From Podarcis raffonei (Eukaryota > Chordata > Lepidosauria > Squamata > Lacertidae): 64,000 bases of DNA. The notes beneath the pieces are model-generated. The model made no database searches. It worked only from the letters and a program-made list of their open reading frames with translations, and was not told where the DNA came from. The stretch is taken from positions 41,965,001 to 42,029,000 of the forward strand of contig NC_070614.1 in assembly GCF_027172205.1 (NCBI RefSeq), read 5' to 3'. Shown in pieces: positions 1 through 13,168 of this stretch (positions are counted from its first letter, which is position 1; each line of letters opens with the position of its first letter). The translations under genes were made by a program, and so were the position numbers.

Positions 1-1305
1 CTGTATTGCTACACTGAAGTGGAACTACCTACAACTTGATATTCTTTTAGATGATACCAAAAAATCACCTTTTCATTTTGAGTCTGATAAACTGCAATTC
101 CCTCCTTTTCCCTCAAAGAGCAAAGCCCAGCAGTAGGGACACATTAACTTGAAAACAAGTTCCTTCATTGTGTTCAGTGGGAACAGGGCCAGAATCCTGT
201 AGAAATCCATGGGGATTCCAAAGTGCTTAAGTGTGGCTACTAGATTGCCCCTGCTTTTTGCCCATATGAGCCCCATCCACAACCCAGCTGAAGTTTTCAA
301 ACTACTTCAACCCATAGATGTTGCAGCCCATCCCTGTGCCAAAATTTTCTTGCAAGTAAGCCTTGTTCAGTTCCATGGGCTTTGCTCCACACCCCAAACA
401 TGCATCAGCTTTTAGCCTGACAGGGCAAATCTAGGCTTACCTACTCGAAGTAATCACCACTGAGGTTAGTGATGTTTATTCCCAGGTAAGTGGCTGCAGC
501 CATATTGCAGCTTAAATCAGATTTGCGTGAAAGGCAGTTCCACAGAGCCCAATGGGATGCTTCCTCTCAAATATTTGGGATCAAGGAGAGCTTTCCTTAA
601 CACATGTTTACATGGGAATAAGCAATTTCCGATGGAAGGTTGTGTGATCACACCCTATAATCCCTTGCACGATTATATGGGAAGCGAATCCCTTTGAATA
701 AAAAAAGAAGAGGAAGGTTTTGCTTCCCAAGTTGTTTTTAGGGTTTTTTAAAAAAGGAAAGCATATCTATAAGGCTTAGATCCAAGGGCTGCTAAAAAGG
801 CATTGTGTGTTAAAGCACACTGTTATACTAAAGAGTTGTTTCCCAGGTCGAATTGAGAACACATTCCCATGAATACTTCATGGTTCAGAAATGGAAGGGA
901 GGTGGTGGACAAAGCAAAGCAAAGGGAGTGTTGGGAACATGCAATCTAATTTACTCAGTATTAAATCCCACTGTGTTGGTGATTTTGACACTAGTTAAGT
1001 GGGGAAAGAATTAGAGCCTGACTGAACTTGGCAGGTTAACTGCTTTTTGTTTCTGAGTTTCCAATATCCAACCCCACCAATTCATCCACAGCACAGCAAT
1101 GGATCTCTTTGAATCTACTATTTCCATACTGAACATCTAATCATAATATCTTAGGAGACTGCTGTAGTATCATTAGTTTGAATGAAATGTTCTTGTCCTG
1201 TAGGCTGAAACACCCAAGTTAAAGACATGCATGAATCAAAATGAATACTTCAACACAGTTGTTTCTCTACTGTCATGTTTGCAGTCATTCTTTGTCTCAT
1301 TGCAG

Positions 1306-4300
1306 AGTCCTCCCAAAAAACTACCAGCATGTTCTTGCTTTCATCTTTGCTATGCAAGAGATCAACAAGAATGCCAAATTCTTATCCAACATCACACTGG
1401 GATCAACATTTTATGAAAATGCTTTTAATCCTTTACAAACTTGTTGGAACACTCTTGCTCTTCTTTTCATGGGACAACAAAATCCCCCCAATTACCACTG
1501 TAATGGGGAAGATAGATTAATTGCCGTCGTTGGAGGGCTCACCTCCCAAAACTCCATTCAGATGGCGAATATATTAAACACCTACAAGATTCCACAGGTA
1601 TGTGTGTAGATACATAGATACAACCACAAGGCCAGACATACACAGAAAACCTCAAAAAGCATCCAGGTTAGCTTTCAATCCCATTACATTATGTTTTCTA
1701 CACTTATGTCCTACGTTAGACTTGGTATGGGTACATGATTATGTTAAAGCCTCCTAGCTATGTGTTGCCAACACTGCCGTCTCAAGTAGCATTGGGATTT
1801 GGGGGGTGGGGATAAACCCATAATCCAAGCTCTGGTTCTTCCAAACCTGGCCATGCCACAAATCATATAATCATAGGAGCATCCAGCTTCCTGCTTAGAA
1901 ACTTCTCCTAGTTTGAGACTTAATAATGCCAGGGGTGTATACTTAGAAAAGTAAGACCAGGTGGTTAACCACCACAATAACAAAGTCTTTTTAATATGAA
2001 CAAATGGATGGTTTTCAGATTCCTAAAAAGATAATGCCTTTCCCTTTAGCTCAGCTATAGCTCCTTGGATCCAGGGCTGAGTGACCAAAGGCGCTTCCCT
2101 TCCTTCTTCCAAATGGTCCCCAATGAAGAAGCTCAGTATGATGGCATTGTTTGGCTACTAAGGAAGTTTGGGTGGAACTGGATAGGCCTCCTTGTTTCAG
2201 ATGATGACAGTGGAGAAACCTTCCTTCGTACTCTCAGACCAAGGCTTTCCCAGAATAATCTTTGTATTTCTTGGACACTGGTGATCCCACTAGTGACAAA
2301 ATTTTTACCTAATGAGCTACTTCAACAAAAATTGAGACCAATCATGTTTGCTCTCACACAGAGGCAAATGAATGTGATTCTTGTCTACGGAAACAGTCAA
2401 TCTCTAGAGGCTTTGAGACTGGTTTTAGTCTCCTGTGAGGTTTTCTTTATGTACCCAGTGGAGAGGGTGTGGATTACAACAGCTCAATGGGATTTCACTG
2501 CAGTGCTGGTTAGAGACAAATTTCCTTCCATATCCTTCAATGGCACTTTGTCATTTACACTCCATTCAAATCCAGTTCCAGGGTTTCAGGACTTTCTACA
2601 GACCATAAATCCATGGCAGCCAAATCTTTATTTCATCCAGCAGTTCTGGGCCAGTGCATTCCTCTGTTTATTCCCAGATCTACTTGAAACAACACAGGAA
2701 CCCTGCACTGGGGAGGAGAAGCTGGAGAAACTCACTGGACCCGTGTTTGAAATGGAAATGTCCAGCCAGAGCTACACCATCTACAATGCCGTCCATGCAA
2801 TAGCACATGCTCTCCATAGCATGTATTCATCAAAAGCCAAACAGAAAGTACTGGCTGAGAGATGGATGCAGCAGAAAGTTAAACCCTGGCAGGTACTGTC
2901 AACTACTCTCCTCAATGTTAGAAGCACAGGAGTTATTATTAGTGGTTCATATGTTTCACAGCTGAGCCCTGGCATGGAGGAGAGGCCTTGGGGATTATCC
3001 CTGGTGAGCTCTATCATTGGGAGGGACTTGATCTCAGTTAAAGGCCACATTCAAAGATCTTGAAATTAATCCATCCCAGGATTCTCCTACTTGGGACTGT
3101 GCAAGGGCCAGGAGTGTCCTCTGGTATCAGAAATGGGTTGAAACCTCAGATGTATGCCATTTAGAACTGTGGCAATTCAGAGCAGACAGTTCTGGGCTGC
3201 AGAGAACAATGGTTTGACTCAGCACAAGGCAGTTTCAGGTTTTAATGGAGGAGGTTTTTGAATTACCCAGAATACATGGCAAGTCGAAAAGCATACCAAG
3301 TCATGTCTCTTAGTATTGGAACTGGAAAGGCTTACAGCTCAATGGCAGAACATCTGCTTTCATTCAAAAAGTCCCATGTTCAACCCCCAGCATCTCAAGA
3401 TCATGCTGGGAAAGACTCTGAAACCCTATAGAGCCAATAAGAATCAGTGACTGAGCTATTTAGGGCAATGATTTCACTCACTGTAAGGCAGCTTTCAGTG
3501 TCCTATAACATACTGATGAATGGTAGTAAAAAGCCAAAGGTCCACTTGTCAAAGGGAAAAGAGAGAGTGTATCAGCCTACAAGGTCTGTGTCTTTTTTCC
3601 TCTTGCAATCTAGCTCCACTCCTTCCTGAAGAACATCCACTTCAACAACAGTGCTGGGGAAGAAATCTCTTTGGATGAGAAGGGGCAGCAGGCAGGTGGC
3701 TATGATCTCCTCAACTTGGTCACATTTCCCAATGAGACCTTCCAGAGAGTCCGAGTGGGGAGGGTGCACCCTCAGGGCCCCCCAGGAAAAGAGTTCACAG
3801 TGGATGGAAGTGCCATTGCATGGAATCCCAAGTTCAATCAGGTGGGTGGAACTATTTCTTCTTTTAATCATCATCCATCACCATTATCTTTTATGAGAAG
3901 ATCAGGGGATCCAGGAAAACAGAAATGGCTACAAAGGAGAAGTGTGAGAAAAGAAGCTCTGGTAATCACTGATGAAATACTGTTTTTGTTGCTTTGTTGA
4001 TCCAGAGCTAGTTTGAGGCTAATTCAGAGATCAGGATTAAGAAACAAGGTCTTTCTGAGTGAGGAATTGGCAAGTGTTTAATGCTCTTGAAAAGGGACTG
4101 TTGTGCTCTAAAATGCATTGTTGCCAACAATCTCTGCCATGCGGAGCCCAGGTAGAAAGAAAATTATCCACCACCTGAAGTGTGTGGTCACTAATGTTGA
4201 TGGATGGAGTGCTGGTGATATCTTGTCCCAGGATGTTGGTCTACATCAGGCTGAGCCATAATGTGTGGGATGAAAGCATCCAAAATGCTAAGGAAAGTCC

Positions 4301-6784
4301 TGGTGCACAGAAGGTTATAAAACCCTGTGCTGTCATATGTCTGAGGCAATTAACTGATGGATTGATTGAATTTATATACTGCCCAATACACAGAAGTCTC
4401 AGGGATGTTCAGAGATTAAAACCAACATATAAAAAACACATTTTAAAAGGGCATAGTTATGTCAGTTTGTACAGTTATGGCAAATATGAGCAGTCTAAAC
4501 AGTTAGAGCAACAGGAATATTCTGTTGTGCTTCTGTCAGTCTGTAACAGTATTTATCTTAGATAAAAATCTATGTAAGATATATGAGCAATGTAAGTAAT
4601 AACACCTACCTGCATTGTATATATTAATCTGCAACTTCAAGTACACTAAATAAAAAATTATTCTTATTTAAACTTTAAAAGAGAGCGTCTCTAGGAGGAA
4701 ATCAGCATTGGGTTATGAGGAATCAATTTATCAAGGAGAAGGTTGGCACTAGCTTCTCTTTGCCATTCAGACATGTGCTGGACTGGCCAAATGGTTAAGT
4801 CACAGCACAAAGCATCTTTATCAGGGGGCCTGATGCTTGCCCAGGGAGCAAATGCTTGACAGCCATCCTCTAATTTCAGTCCTGTGACTTTTCTGCTGCA
4901 AAGCAGACATAGATGGCAATAAGATTTATGTAGAGAAGCAAGCTTATTCAATTCAAAATCCCTTCCTTGTCATTACCGTTAGATGCCCATTTCCACCTGT
5001 GTTGAGAGCTGCCACCCTGGACAGAGTATGTTTGCCCAGCAGGGAAAGCAAATCTGTTGCTATGACTGTGTTCAGTGCCCTAAAGGAAGGATTTCAGTCC
5101 AGAAGGGTAAGTGAAGGAACCCAAGTCAACTGGAATTCCCATCTTCCTCTCCAACACAGACATTCATGTTTCAGTCTTATTATGTCTGCTTATTTTCTGT
5201 CATGGATCCCAAGCACATGTGTTTATGTTATTGACACATATTCTCCTTTCCTCTCCGCTACCTTTTGCACACCTATTCAGGCATATCATGTGTGTAATTA
5301 CATCCACATGGGAGTAAGCACCATTGAAATCAGCATGACATACATCTGGGTAGAAATGGTTAAGATTGCATGCCATAGATTCCCTTTTCTCACCATTGAA
5401 ACTGCAGCCAACACATTTTCATCTTCTGTTATTAACAAATAGTAAATTATCTCCTCTATTGTATCCACACAGTTTCAGTCATTAGGAACAGTTATTTCTT
5501 GTCAAATATAGATTTTCCTGATGACAGGCTACCTGGCTGTTTCATGCACTCCCAAGTTTCATTACGGAAAGTGTAAAAAAGAAACACTGAGCCACAAGCT
5601 TAGAAATGCAAAAACATAGGGCTGAATGCAGAGATAGACATGTTTAAGGGGGAAACACTGAAATCAATCTGTATACTGCAACGATGAAAAATAAATATGA
5701 ATAGATTGATTAATACAGCTGAGATGTTCAGAGAGGAACCATCACTTAGTTGAAAAATTAGGCTTTGGTTCATCAGCTCAATAATACGTTTTGTGTACCG
5801 CATAATAGACGGTATCAATAATATTAATAATTATCGCTTCAAGAAATGCTGAAAGCATGCTTCTCACTTTCAGATGCAGATCAGTGTGAGAAATGCCCAG
5901 ATGCTCACTACCCAAATGCCTTTCAGGACCAATGTATTCCAAAAAACATAAGCTACCTATCCTATGAGGAGCCCTTGGGGGCAATTCTGGCCTCCTTGGC
6001 TCTCCTGCTTTCCCTAGTCACAGTTGTTGTGATGGGGACCTTCGGTCTGCACTGGAACACTCCCATTGTCAAAGCCAACAACTGGGGCATCACCTGCACC
6101 TTGCTCTCTTCTCTGCTTCTCTGCTTTCTCTGCTCCTTCTTATTCATTGGCAGGCCTACAAAGGTGACCTGTGTCTTGAGGCAAACCATCTTTGGCATCG
6201 TCTTCTCCATTGCTGTTGCTTGTGTGTTAGCCAAAACCCTCACTGTGGTTTTGGCATTCATGGTGACCAAGCCTGGGAACAGCCTGAGGAAATGGCTTGG
6301 GAAGAGGCTGGCAGGATCCCTTATCACCTTCTGCTCTCTCATTCAAGCTGGCATCTGTTTTGGGTGGCTGGCATCCTCTCCCCCATTCCCAGAGTTTGAC
6401 CTGCACTCCCAGGATGGGCAGATCATAGTGCAGTGCAATGAAGGCTCCGACATCATGTTCCACCTTATTCTCGGCTACATGGGTCTTTTGGCCATTGTGA
6501 GCTTCTCTGTGGCTTTCTTTGCCAGGAGGTTGCCTGATACTTTCAATGAAGCCAAGTTGATTACCTTCAGCATGCTGGTCTTCTTCAGTGTTTGGCTGTC
6601 CTTTGTCCCCACTTATCTGAGCACCAAAGGGAAATACATGGTGGCTGTGGAGATCTTCTCCATCTTGGCCTCTACTGCTGGCTTACTGGGTTGCATCTTC
6701 CTCCCCAAAATCTACATCATTATAGTTAGGCCTGAGATGAACAGTAAAGAGAGGTTAGTAAGGAAGAAGGGTGACCATAGCTGA
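1306..6784 (+). CDS. Vomeronasal type-2 receptor (V2R), copy 1, exons 2-6; exon 1 off the window
   Basis: Class C GPCR of the V2R family, expected to bind pheromone peptides at the surface of vomeronasal neurons. Exons read from splice sites: 1306-1597, 2050-2892, 3614-3841, 4983-5106 and 5874-6784 (TGA). Lengths of 292, 843, 228, 124 and 911 nt are the usual V2R pattern, and phases join without a stop. Exons 2-4 give the Venus-flytrap ligand domain ([31 protein letters not shown]). Exon 5 and the start of exon 6 give the cysteine-rich NCD3G linker ([30 protein letters not shown]). Exon 6 holds seven membrane segments starting at [10 protein letters not shown] and ending in [12 protein letters not shown] with a short basic tail. 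Signal peptide and first exon should lie about 600 bp left of base 1, judged from copy 2. The visible part looks intact and functional. Family certain; the exact member is not named. Confidence 0.93.
4351..4440 (-). mobile_element. Old LINE tail in V2R copy 1 intron 4
   Basis: GATTGAATTTATATACTGCC and AGTCTCAGGGATGTTCAGAG resemble the tail at 16710. Also present in copy 2 (22973-23110, expanded ATTG/AATG runs), so older than the duplication. Confidence 0.5.
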
Positions 6785-6872
6785 GAAGGTGAAAGAGATG
6801 CCATTAGCCAGGGACCTTATGTTGTGGCAAGAAGATGCTATTTCCTTTGCTTCTATCTTTTTCTCCTTATGC

Positions 6873-7008
6873 CAGAAATTCCCAAACTTTGGTCTCCAGC
6901 TGTTTTTGGACTACAATTCCCACCATCCTTGACAACTAGCCTTGCCAGCTATGGCTGTTTGGAATTGTAGTCCAACAACAGCCGGAGACCCAAGTTTGGA
7001 AACCCCTA
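6873..7008. mobile_element. hAT-type MITE, 136 bp, only in unit 1
   Basis: Palindromic element with ends CAGAAATTCCCAAACTTTGG and CCAAGTTTGGAAACCCCTA, flanked by CCTTATGC and TTCTATGC (8 bp, imperfect). Unit 2 lacks it. Confidence 0.65.
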
Positions 7009-7016
7009 TTCTATGC

Positions 7017-8285
7017 CACCCAAGTGTTCATGGTGGCATACATGGCTCTCCTCTCTCTGTATTGCCTTCACAACAACTCTGTGAGGTAGGTTAGACTGAG
7101 AGATTTTTATGTATGTTGTTTTGTTGACTTAATCTTTGTTTTTTGGCCTACCTTTCTATACCCCCAGAACACAAACTAAGGAGAGCAGAATGCTATATAC
7201 TGTTACCTACAGGGGTCTGCTTCACCAGGGTGTTGTCCAAATGGAATGTTATGTGGAAGCAATTTGCAGCAGGATTGAAAATGGAGTAGCTGCTGAGTGA
7301 TTGAAAAATAGGACATCAAAATCATTTGAGCTCTTGTTAATTCGTGCTAGTTTACCATTCTGCTTACCAAAATAAATTAGAAGTTGGTGGGACATGACCT
7401 TGATCCCAGGAAGACCATAACCACACAGTTCTTAAATAATAGAGGTATCTTTTAAACGAATTTCATTGCTCAAAATTAGGATATATGTGAGAGAGAGCTT
7501 TGTATTCATCTACCTCTTTTTCTTCTTTTGTTTTGTTCTTTTCTTTTTATTATTTTCTGTTTAGAATAGTTTCTTTTTATTGTATTGTGAAATGTCTGAA
7601 TAAAACCTTATACAAAAAAAGATGTGTGACACACGTGTGTGTGTTTTAAGAAAAAAAATCCCCAATGGACCATACAAACATGCAAAGCATCAAGCGTAAT
7701 ATAAATCATCTGGCAGTGGACATACATGTTTAAACTCAGACTTCTGGCTGCTGTGAGAATATTTTCTGTGTTCCTGTAAAAGATATTCAGACCAGCAGCC
7801 CTACTTACACACACACTAGATACCCTTATACATATATATAAACCATCTCTGCACAAGTGAGTGTCATCCTTCCATAAGAACCCAAGTGTTGTGGGCGGTT
7901 GTGTGTGAGGAAATTGCTGTCACCAGAAAATTACAGCAGCCACAAAGTTTTAGTAGCTGATATCAGGGACTGGCTACACAATCCTCTAGTAGTTGAGTCA
8001 ACTGGATGCTAATGGGGGGTGATGGGAGCTGCAACCCACCCTCACCCCTGTCTAGTTTTTCTCCCAGCCATAATAATCACAATCACAATCATAACAACAT
8101 CCCAGCCAATCTGGGTGGCTTATAGCATATCTAAAAACAAGTCTGGAAATCCTGGAACTGAACCAGGGAGGGGGAAAACCTAAAGCAAAACAGCATGGAC
8201 AGCAAAGAGATTGAAATCTCAGTTCCCCCTTCAGCCTTTTTTATTTTCATGGGGGAAAATGGACCTCACCAAGCTCCATTTTTAA
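7017..8285. other. Gene-free V2R downstream DNA
   Basis: Matches the V2R copy 2 flank (25840-27480). An AATAAA at about 7599 may serve the V2R transcript but is far from the stop. No coding exon seen. Confidence 0.5.
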
Positions 8286-8298
8286 ATGTGTGTGTGTT

Positions 8299-8329
<31 letters not shown>

Positions 8330-8330
8330 A
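8286..8330. repeat. (TG)n simple repeat
   Basis: GT run with one GTTTGTTT interruption; unit 2 has no run at the matching place (27480). Confidence 0.9.
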
Positions 8331-8707
8331 CCTAGCTTGAATTTACAGAAGCTATTTTCACATTTGTGGCTTCTTTGCCATGTGGATTTGCCTGTCATGG
8401 AATCCCTTCGTGTAGCAGAGGATTCTGGGAAATGTTCTAGTGTAAAGACTCCATTTTGAAGGAAGCTGGCCATTCTTGTTGGGTATCAACAATGCAAAGT
8501 GAGTCTGTGCCCTTGAGCAAAAGGTGCACTCTGTTCTCCTTTCATTTTAATATCAAACATATCGAACAAAGTACTCCGCCTAGATATGGACTAAGCTCCA
8601 GAAGGCAGATGCATTATCTGATGTTAATTATGTGTGCTTATTTTTTATTTAGGGTATTTGCTTTCCAACCCATTGTCAGAAACATAACTGTATAGTGGTC
8701 ATAACCA

Positions 8708-8855
8708 TAAATTAAGTCCACACTGGAGGGAATTCCAGGGAAATTGAAACATATTTATCCTATCGATATCTACTCAACATGTAAATTAAGTCCACACTGG
8801 AGAGAATTCCAGGGAAATTGAAACATATTTATCCTATCACTATCTACTCAACATA
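8708..8855 (+). repeat. Local tandem duplication, 74 bp period, two copies
   Basis: TAAATTAAGTCCACACTGGA begins at 8708 and again at 8782. Unit 2 has only one copy of this stretch, so it arose after the segmental duplication. It lies about 80 bp before the orphan distal promoter. Confidence 0.8.
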
Positions 8856-8929
8856 TGGCAAGTGATTGAACTTTCATCCTTCCCCCTTCCCTGCCCCAAC
8901 CCCCAACTTCACCAAGATCTATATAAGAA

Positions 8930-9003
8930 TTGAGGCAGCAGCTTCAGAGACTAACCTGCCCCTTCAGAAAGCAATATCCATCACCTCACAGGACAAAACT
9001 TGG
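8930..9003 (+). promoter_or_regulatory. Orphan distal lectin promoter and 5'UTR exon (copy 1)
   Basis: TATATAAG at 8930-8937 is followed by a short exon ending CTTGG/GTAAGTT at 9003. It is the duplicate of the element at 27998-28081 in front of lectin B. No lectin body follows on the plus strand because the duplication ends at 10351. A possible 24 nt micro-exon lies between TTCCAG and GTAAGT near 9124-9150. Confidence 0.55.
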
Positions 9004-9943
9004 GTAAGTTGGAGACAATCACAAACTTACTTATGATTCTATGGCTACTGATTTATATTTTGTATTGGGGGCTCTCACTAACAATATACTCTATACCCAC
9101 ATATCTGTCCACATCCTTCTTCCAGCAAAGTCCCATTCAGTTCTCGCAGGTAAGTGAGTATACATATATTATGTGGGTTTGTGGGTTGAGAAGTTAAGAA
9201 GAAGAAAGCAAGGGCATGGATGTAGTAGAAGAAGTAGAACACTCCCCAGTTTAAGCTCCCCACCCTCCATCACCACAGTTACTTATATTCCAGCTGAGCC
9301 AAGGAGGGGGAAGTTAAATAGCATGAGGAGGCAAAGAGGGGGGAAGTGTTTAGCTCCCCTCAGTCATTTCCCATTTTCTTCTAAAATCTAGACCTCGTCA
9401 ACCCCCAATTTTAAAAAATGAATAATGCAAGTGATTTCCACAGTTTCAGTTTTATGGAATTCTTGCCACATTGACTCATCTGCTATGACTGAGTCTTGCA
9501 TGTGGTAGAGGATTCTGGGAAATATTCCAGGGCAGTCTCTTGATTTCCGAAGGATGCAGGCCAATCTTGTTGCAGGCTAACTATGCACTACCTGAAGTGA
9601 GGGTGTGTCCTTGGAGCAGACTCAGCACCCCACTTCGCTGGGACCTTTCAGTTTCAAAATAGAAAGTGGTGAAGGAAGTGCCCCTCCTGGGTTTGGTTTT
9701 ACATTATCTCCAGATTGTAGACCTGTTCTTTGATTCTAGACTTGTTCTTTGAGTTAAGTCTTTTTATTGTATTTAGAATATTCATTTTCCCATCACCTTC
9801 CACACAAATACATTCATGCAACCAAATCATGTGTTTTTATGAGTATTTGAAGCACATCCTTTCTTTCTTCATCTGTACTCTATATATGTCTAAAAGGCCA
9901 AAATTCCTTCCTCCTTTCCCCTGTCTCTGACCTGAATAAGCTC

Positions 9944-10024
9944 CATATAAAAATTAAGGCAGCCAGAATTGGGAGACAGAGTTGTAGAAAGAGGAATCCA
10001 TCACTTCAACAGGACTGCACCTGG
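9944..10024 (+). promoter_or_regulatory. Orphan proximal lectin promoter and 5'UTR exon (copy 1)
   Basis: CATATAAAA at 9944 followed by an exon ending CACCTGG/GTAAGC at 10024. It matches the lectin B (28762-28845) and lectin C (41938-42021) first exons. The next plus-strand 3' splice site in front of a coding exon is at 13138, before the RNase gene. Confidence 0.6.
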
Positions 10025-10799
10025 GTAAGCTGGAGTTCGGGTTGGGGTTGGGGAGAAATTCAGTTCAGTTTCCATTTAAAGGCAAACTTAATTGAATTTG
10101 CAGTATCTGAAACAATATGAGAGCTGAAACACAGCCACCCTTTGAAATTTGTCTCTCTTTGAATTTTTCAACACAGTTGAATTTCCCATTGAATTTCTCC
10201 AGCTGTGTAAGATGGGTTAAGATCACTGGGGGGACGGGACACACCCTGATAATTCCAGTGATTTTCATTCAGCACATGCAAGGCCACCTCTGTCCTGCCT
10301 CTGCCATCTCCATATCTCCTTTTTTTTATTGCTAATGCTAGTGGGCTACCCAGGGAACAGAGCAAGGGGGTGCGGTGGAGGCGGTGCGCCCCAGGTGTCA
10401 CCACTGAGGGGGTGACCAAATGCCAGGCAGCACTCACCACAGGGCCTGCAGCATGCCCGAGCCACGTGTCTTTCCTGTGAGAAAATTGGTTAATGCACAT
10501 TGCCAATGGGCACTGCTTTTTATCTTTAAACTGTTTAGGAGTACTCTCATTTCCCTACTCATATTGAAATACAAATACCTGACTGACAGTTGCATCCAAC
10601 TAACTCATACTCAGAGTAGACTCCTTAAAATCAATGGACTTTCATAAAATACTAACCTGGGTCTGTTGGTTTTGATGGAACTATTTTGAGTATGACTTAC
10701 AATCCTGAGAGAAGTAGGACATTGATGGAGAAGTGTGTGGCCATGTGGAACTCAACATCTAATTGTTATTTTGTCAGACCTTGCAAATGGTTTCCTTAC

Positions 10800-12849
10800 C
10801 TGGGAAATATAGGAGCTCCACACAATGCTCATAAGGGGCCCAGTCGTCTGGTGTGGTTGGGTACCAGGATTTGTAACCTTCGTCGAACCTGTAGACTGAT
10901 CCATCAGGCCACCTCCAACCCCCATTCTGCAAGATAGAGAAATTATAGATCATGTAAGTAAGGAAATGAGGAGCCTGGTGTCAATATTATCTGGATATGT
11001 TGGTCTGTGGGAAGGTAGTGCCAGCTATGAATGAGACAGAGGAGGATCTGCATTGAAAATAATATTGATGTAGCATGTGGGGTTCATTCTTGGATATTAT
11101 TATATACGGAAGGAGTGGTGATGTTAAGGAGCCACTACTCTATGACAATGACTTGGAATAGAGGAAGTGAAAGCAACTCACGTAATGAAGCCCAATCCAT
11201 ACGTTGCTTTGTTCTTGCTGGGATGCGGAGATGTGCTTGGCAATCAGGGCTGTCTCATCCACATTAAGGATAGAGGCAAGGTGGGCCCTATGGCCATAGC
11301 TATGGCATGCAGTCTAAGAATGGAGAAAGAATGAAAGACGTTTTGTCACAACCACCATCAGAACATGCTTCTTTATATACCACTTTTACAAAAAGTCATT
11401 CCCAAAGTGTCTCACAACACATCAGATAACAACAGTTCAAAAACCATATCTCACTAAAAGGAATGATGCAGAGTTGGAGCTTTCCAAATGTGAGCAAGTT
11501 TGTGGAATTATCAACGTTTTTATTTATTTTTCTGAAATTTGACTTTCAGGAGGCAAGTCTTACTGGAAGACTGTGATCAATTAGTGCTACATACCAAGTT
11601 GCCAGGCTTAAACTTTTATGCACTAATGGCACCTCAAGATCGACAGCATTTCACACGAGGAATTCAAGCACATAACAGGAAGTGTAGGTTTGCATAATTA
11701 ATCCACTTAAATAAATAAATGAACAAATGTAGGAGCATGTTCTTGCCCGCTCATCTAGGATGAATGCAGGATGAGTGGTCAGTTAAAAGGTCATCTGGAG
11801 AAACCCTAAGCCGGTCTTCCTACAAACCCATTTTTTTATGTAGAACTTTTAGGTGGAAGCATTTTTATGTGGAATGTTGAAAAAGCTGCAAAAAGTTACA
11901 GAAAGGGAGTATTACATTTAAATAGAGACAAGGAAATTTCAACTTGGGAGATTTGCTTTGCAATGCCTAATTTATTTTAACTTGAGCTCTGGAACCCAAA
12001 TGATCAGCACTGCATCCGACCTGCTGCATTCCTTTCACAGCACTGCAGACCACACAGCATACACTGTTATGTCACCCTTGCACTGAAAAGTTGCGGGGGT
12101 GCAGTACATACATAATGTTTGGTAAATTCCCTTTGGAATTAGGTCACTGGGTGCTTTTTGACATTGTAAAAATACTATTCTGCAAATATATAGGCTGAGC
12201 ATAGGCAGAGGAGCAAACACTCCCATAGACTGCCAAAATCTGCAGTTCATACATGAGTTCTCTAGGGAGACAGCCAGAGCCATGAAATGTTTTGCAAACC
12301 CAGTCTCAGATCTATTTCAGAACTGCAGTCTATTCTACTTCCCTCTTCTCCTGGTGGGAGGGGAGGATTTGGCATAATTGTCACATTCTCAGCTCCTACG
12401 GAGACGCTTCACTGGAACATAAAGTGACCAACTCTCTTTTGTTAAGTCTGAGATGGTGTAAAGGTTTTGTTCCAGGGCAAGGATAGCCCTACTCACAGAA
12501 ATCTGATAGGATCCCAAAAGATGTAAATTAGAAACATTAGAGAGAACTTTCTGTCAGCAAGATCTGTTTGACAGTGGAAAGTTGTGGCCTCTCTTTCCTT
12601 GGAGGTTTTTAAGCCAAGGTTGGATGGCCATCTATCATGGATGTTTTAGTTGAGATTTCTACATTGCAAGGGTTTGGACTAGATGACCCTTGGAATACCT
12701 TCCAATTCCACGATTCCATGATTCTATTACATCTTGGTTGAGGAGAAATATTTCTTACCTCAGCATCTTTCCATGACACTTGGTATCAAAATATCCATAG
12801 CAGTTGCCCTGATTTTGCAGCCAACCATCGGGACAGGACAGGGCCTTGG
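10800..12849 (-). pseudogene. C-type lectin fragment A (exons 3-5), inverted copy of lectin C
   Basis: Minus-strand exons at 12759-12849, 11182-11313 and 10800-10926 match exons 3, 4 and 5 of lectin C at 44229-46233 almost base for base, introns included. Exon 3 encodes ALSCPDGWLQNQGNCYGYF and then has one T fewer than lectin C (AAGTGTC against AAGTTGTC), so it is 91 nt instead of 92 and shifts frame. Exon 4 (HSYGHRAHLASIL, NVWIGLHY) and exon 5 (WYPTTPDDWAPYEHC) are open, with one Arg to Gly change at the start of exon 5. No signal-peptide exon is found past 12970 and no last exon below 10570, where homology stops at both ends. It cannot make a lectin and is best seen as a recent duplicated fragment. 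Confidence 0.85.
12545..12727 (+). mobile_element. CR1 LINE 3' tail inside lectin fragment A
   Basis: Ends in the CR1-type repeat ATTCCATGATTCTATTA after GGACTAGATGACCCTTGG. The same insertion is at 44352-44540 in lectin C, so it predates the inverted duplication. Confidence 0.8.
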
Positions 12850-13168
12850 CTCTGAGGAGAAAGGAACGAAGCAGTAAGAAGGTTGTTCTTTATGTGAAAT
12901 CTCATTTTAGCTAGACTGCTAAAAGGATTGACTGCTTTGAGCAATCACAGATAATTTTGAAACCAATGAATCTGCATATGCATTTCTACACACTGTATCC
13001 TAGTCCTTGCATTTCCCTTCACATTACTTGGCTGGTGAACTGCATTGCCAATCTGAAGAACTCCAAGCTGTTTCACAAAGCACCCTCTGGTGGCAAACGG
13101 AAAGAAAGCATTTACACACCCACTTTACTTTCCCCCCAGGTATCACTTTCAGGCGGCGGTCTCCCACG

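Larger units (their letters stand above)
1..10351 (+). repeat. Segmental duplication, unit 1 (V2R + lectin promoter block)
   Basis: Base 1 onward matches 17787 onward, through all V2R introns, the 3' flank and the two lectin promoters, until homology stops at GGGCTACC near 10351 (29164 in unit 2). The left end lies outside the window. Identity by eye is high, including introns. Confidence 0.9.
10570..12970 (-). repeat. Inverted duplicate of lectin C, arm 1
   Basis: Reverse complement of about 44105-46468, with shared exons, introns and the same CR1 tail. Homology ends abruptly near 10570 and at AACCAATGAAT near 12970. Confidence 0.88.

Noticed and set aside
73-300. 75-codon minus-strand frame repeated at 17859-18086
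   Set aside because: Both are in V2R introns inside the segmental duplication, so similarity is explained; no recognisable domain, no signs of coding constraint.
2893-3063. Extension of V2R exon 3 as read in one open frame to 3063
   Set aside because: The donor at 2893 follows the conserved KPWQ end of V2R exon 3, and exon 4 joins in phase; the extension is intron.
5962-6342. Open minus-strand stretch of 126 codons, also at 24954-25334
   Set aside because: It lies opposite the V2R seven-helix exon and is conserved only because that exon is; no family motif.
12035-12283. 82-codon frame shared with 44798-45046
   Set aside because: It is intron 3 of lectin fragment A and lectin C; shared through the inverted duplication only.
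13007-13168. In-frame extension upstream of the RNase ATG
   Set aside because: It runs across the splice acceptor at 13138 and into repeat DNA; the signal peptide begins at 13169.
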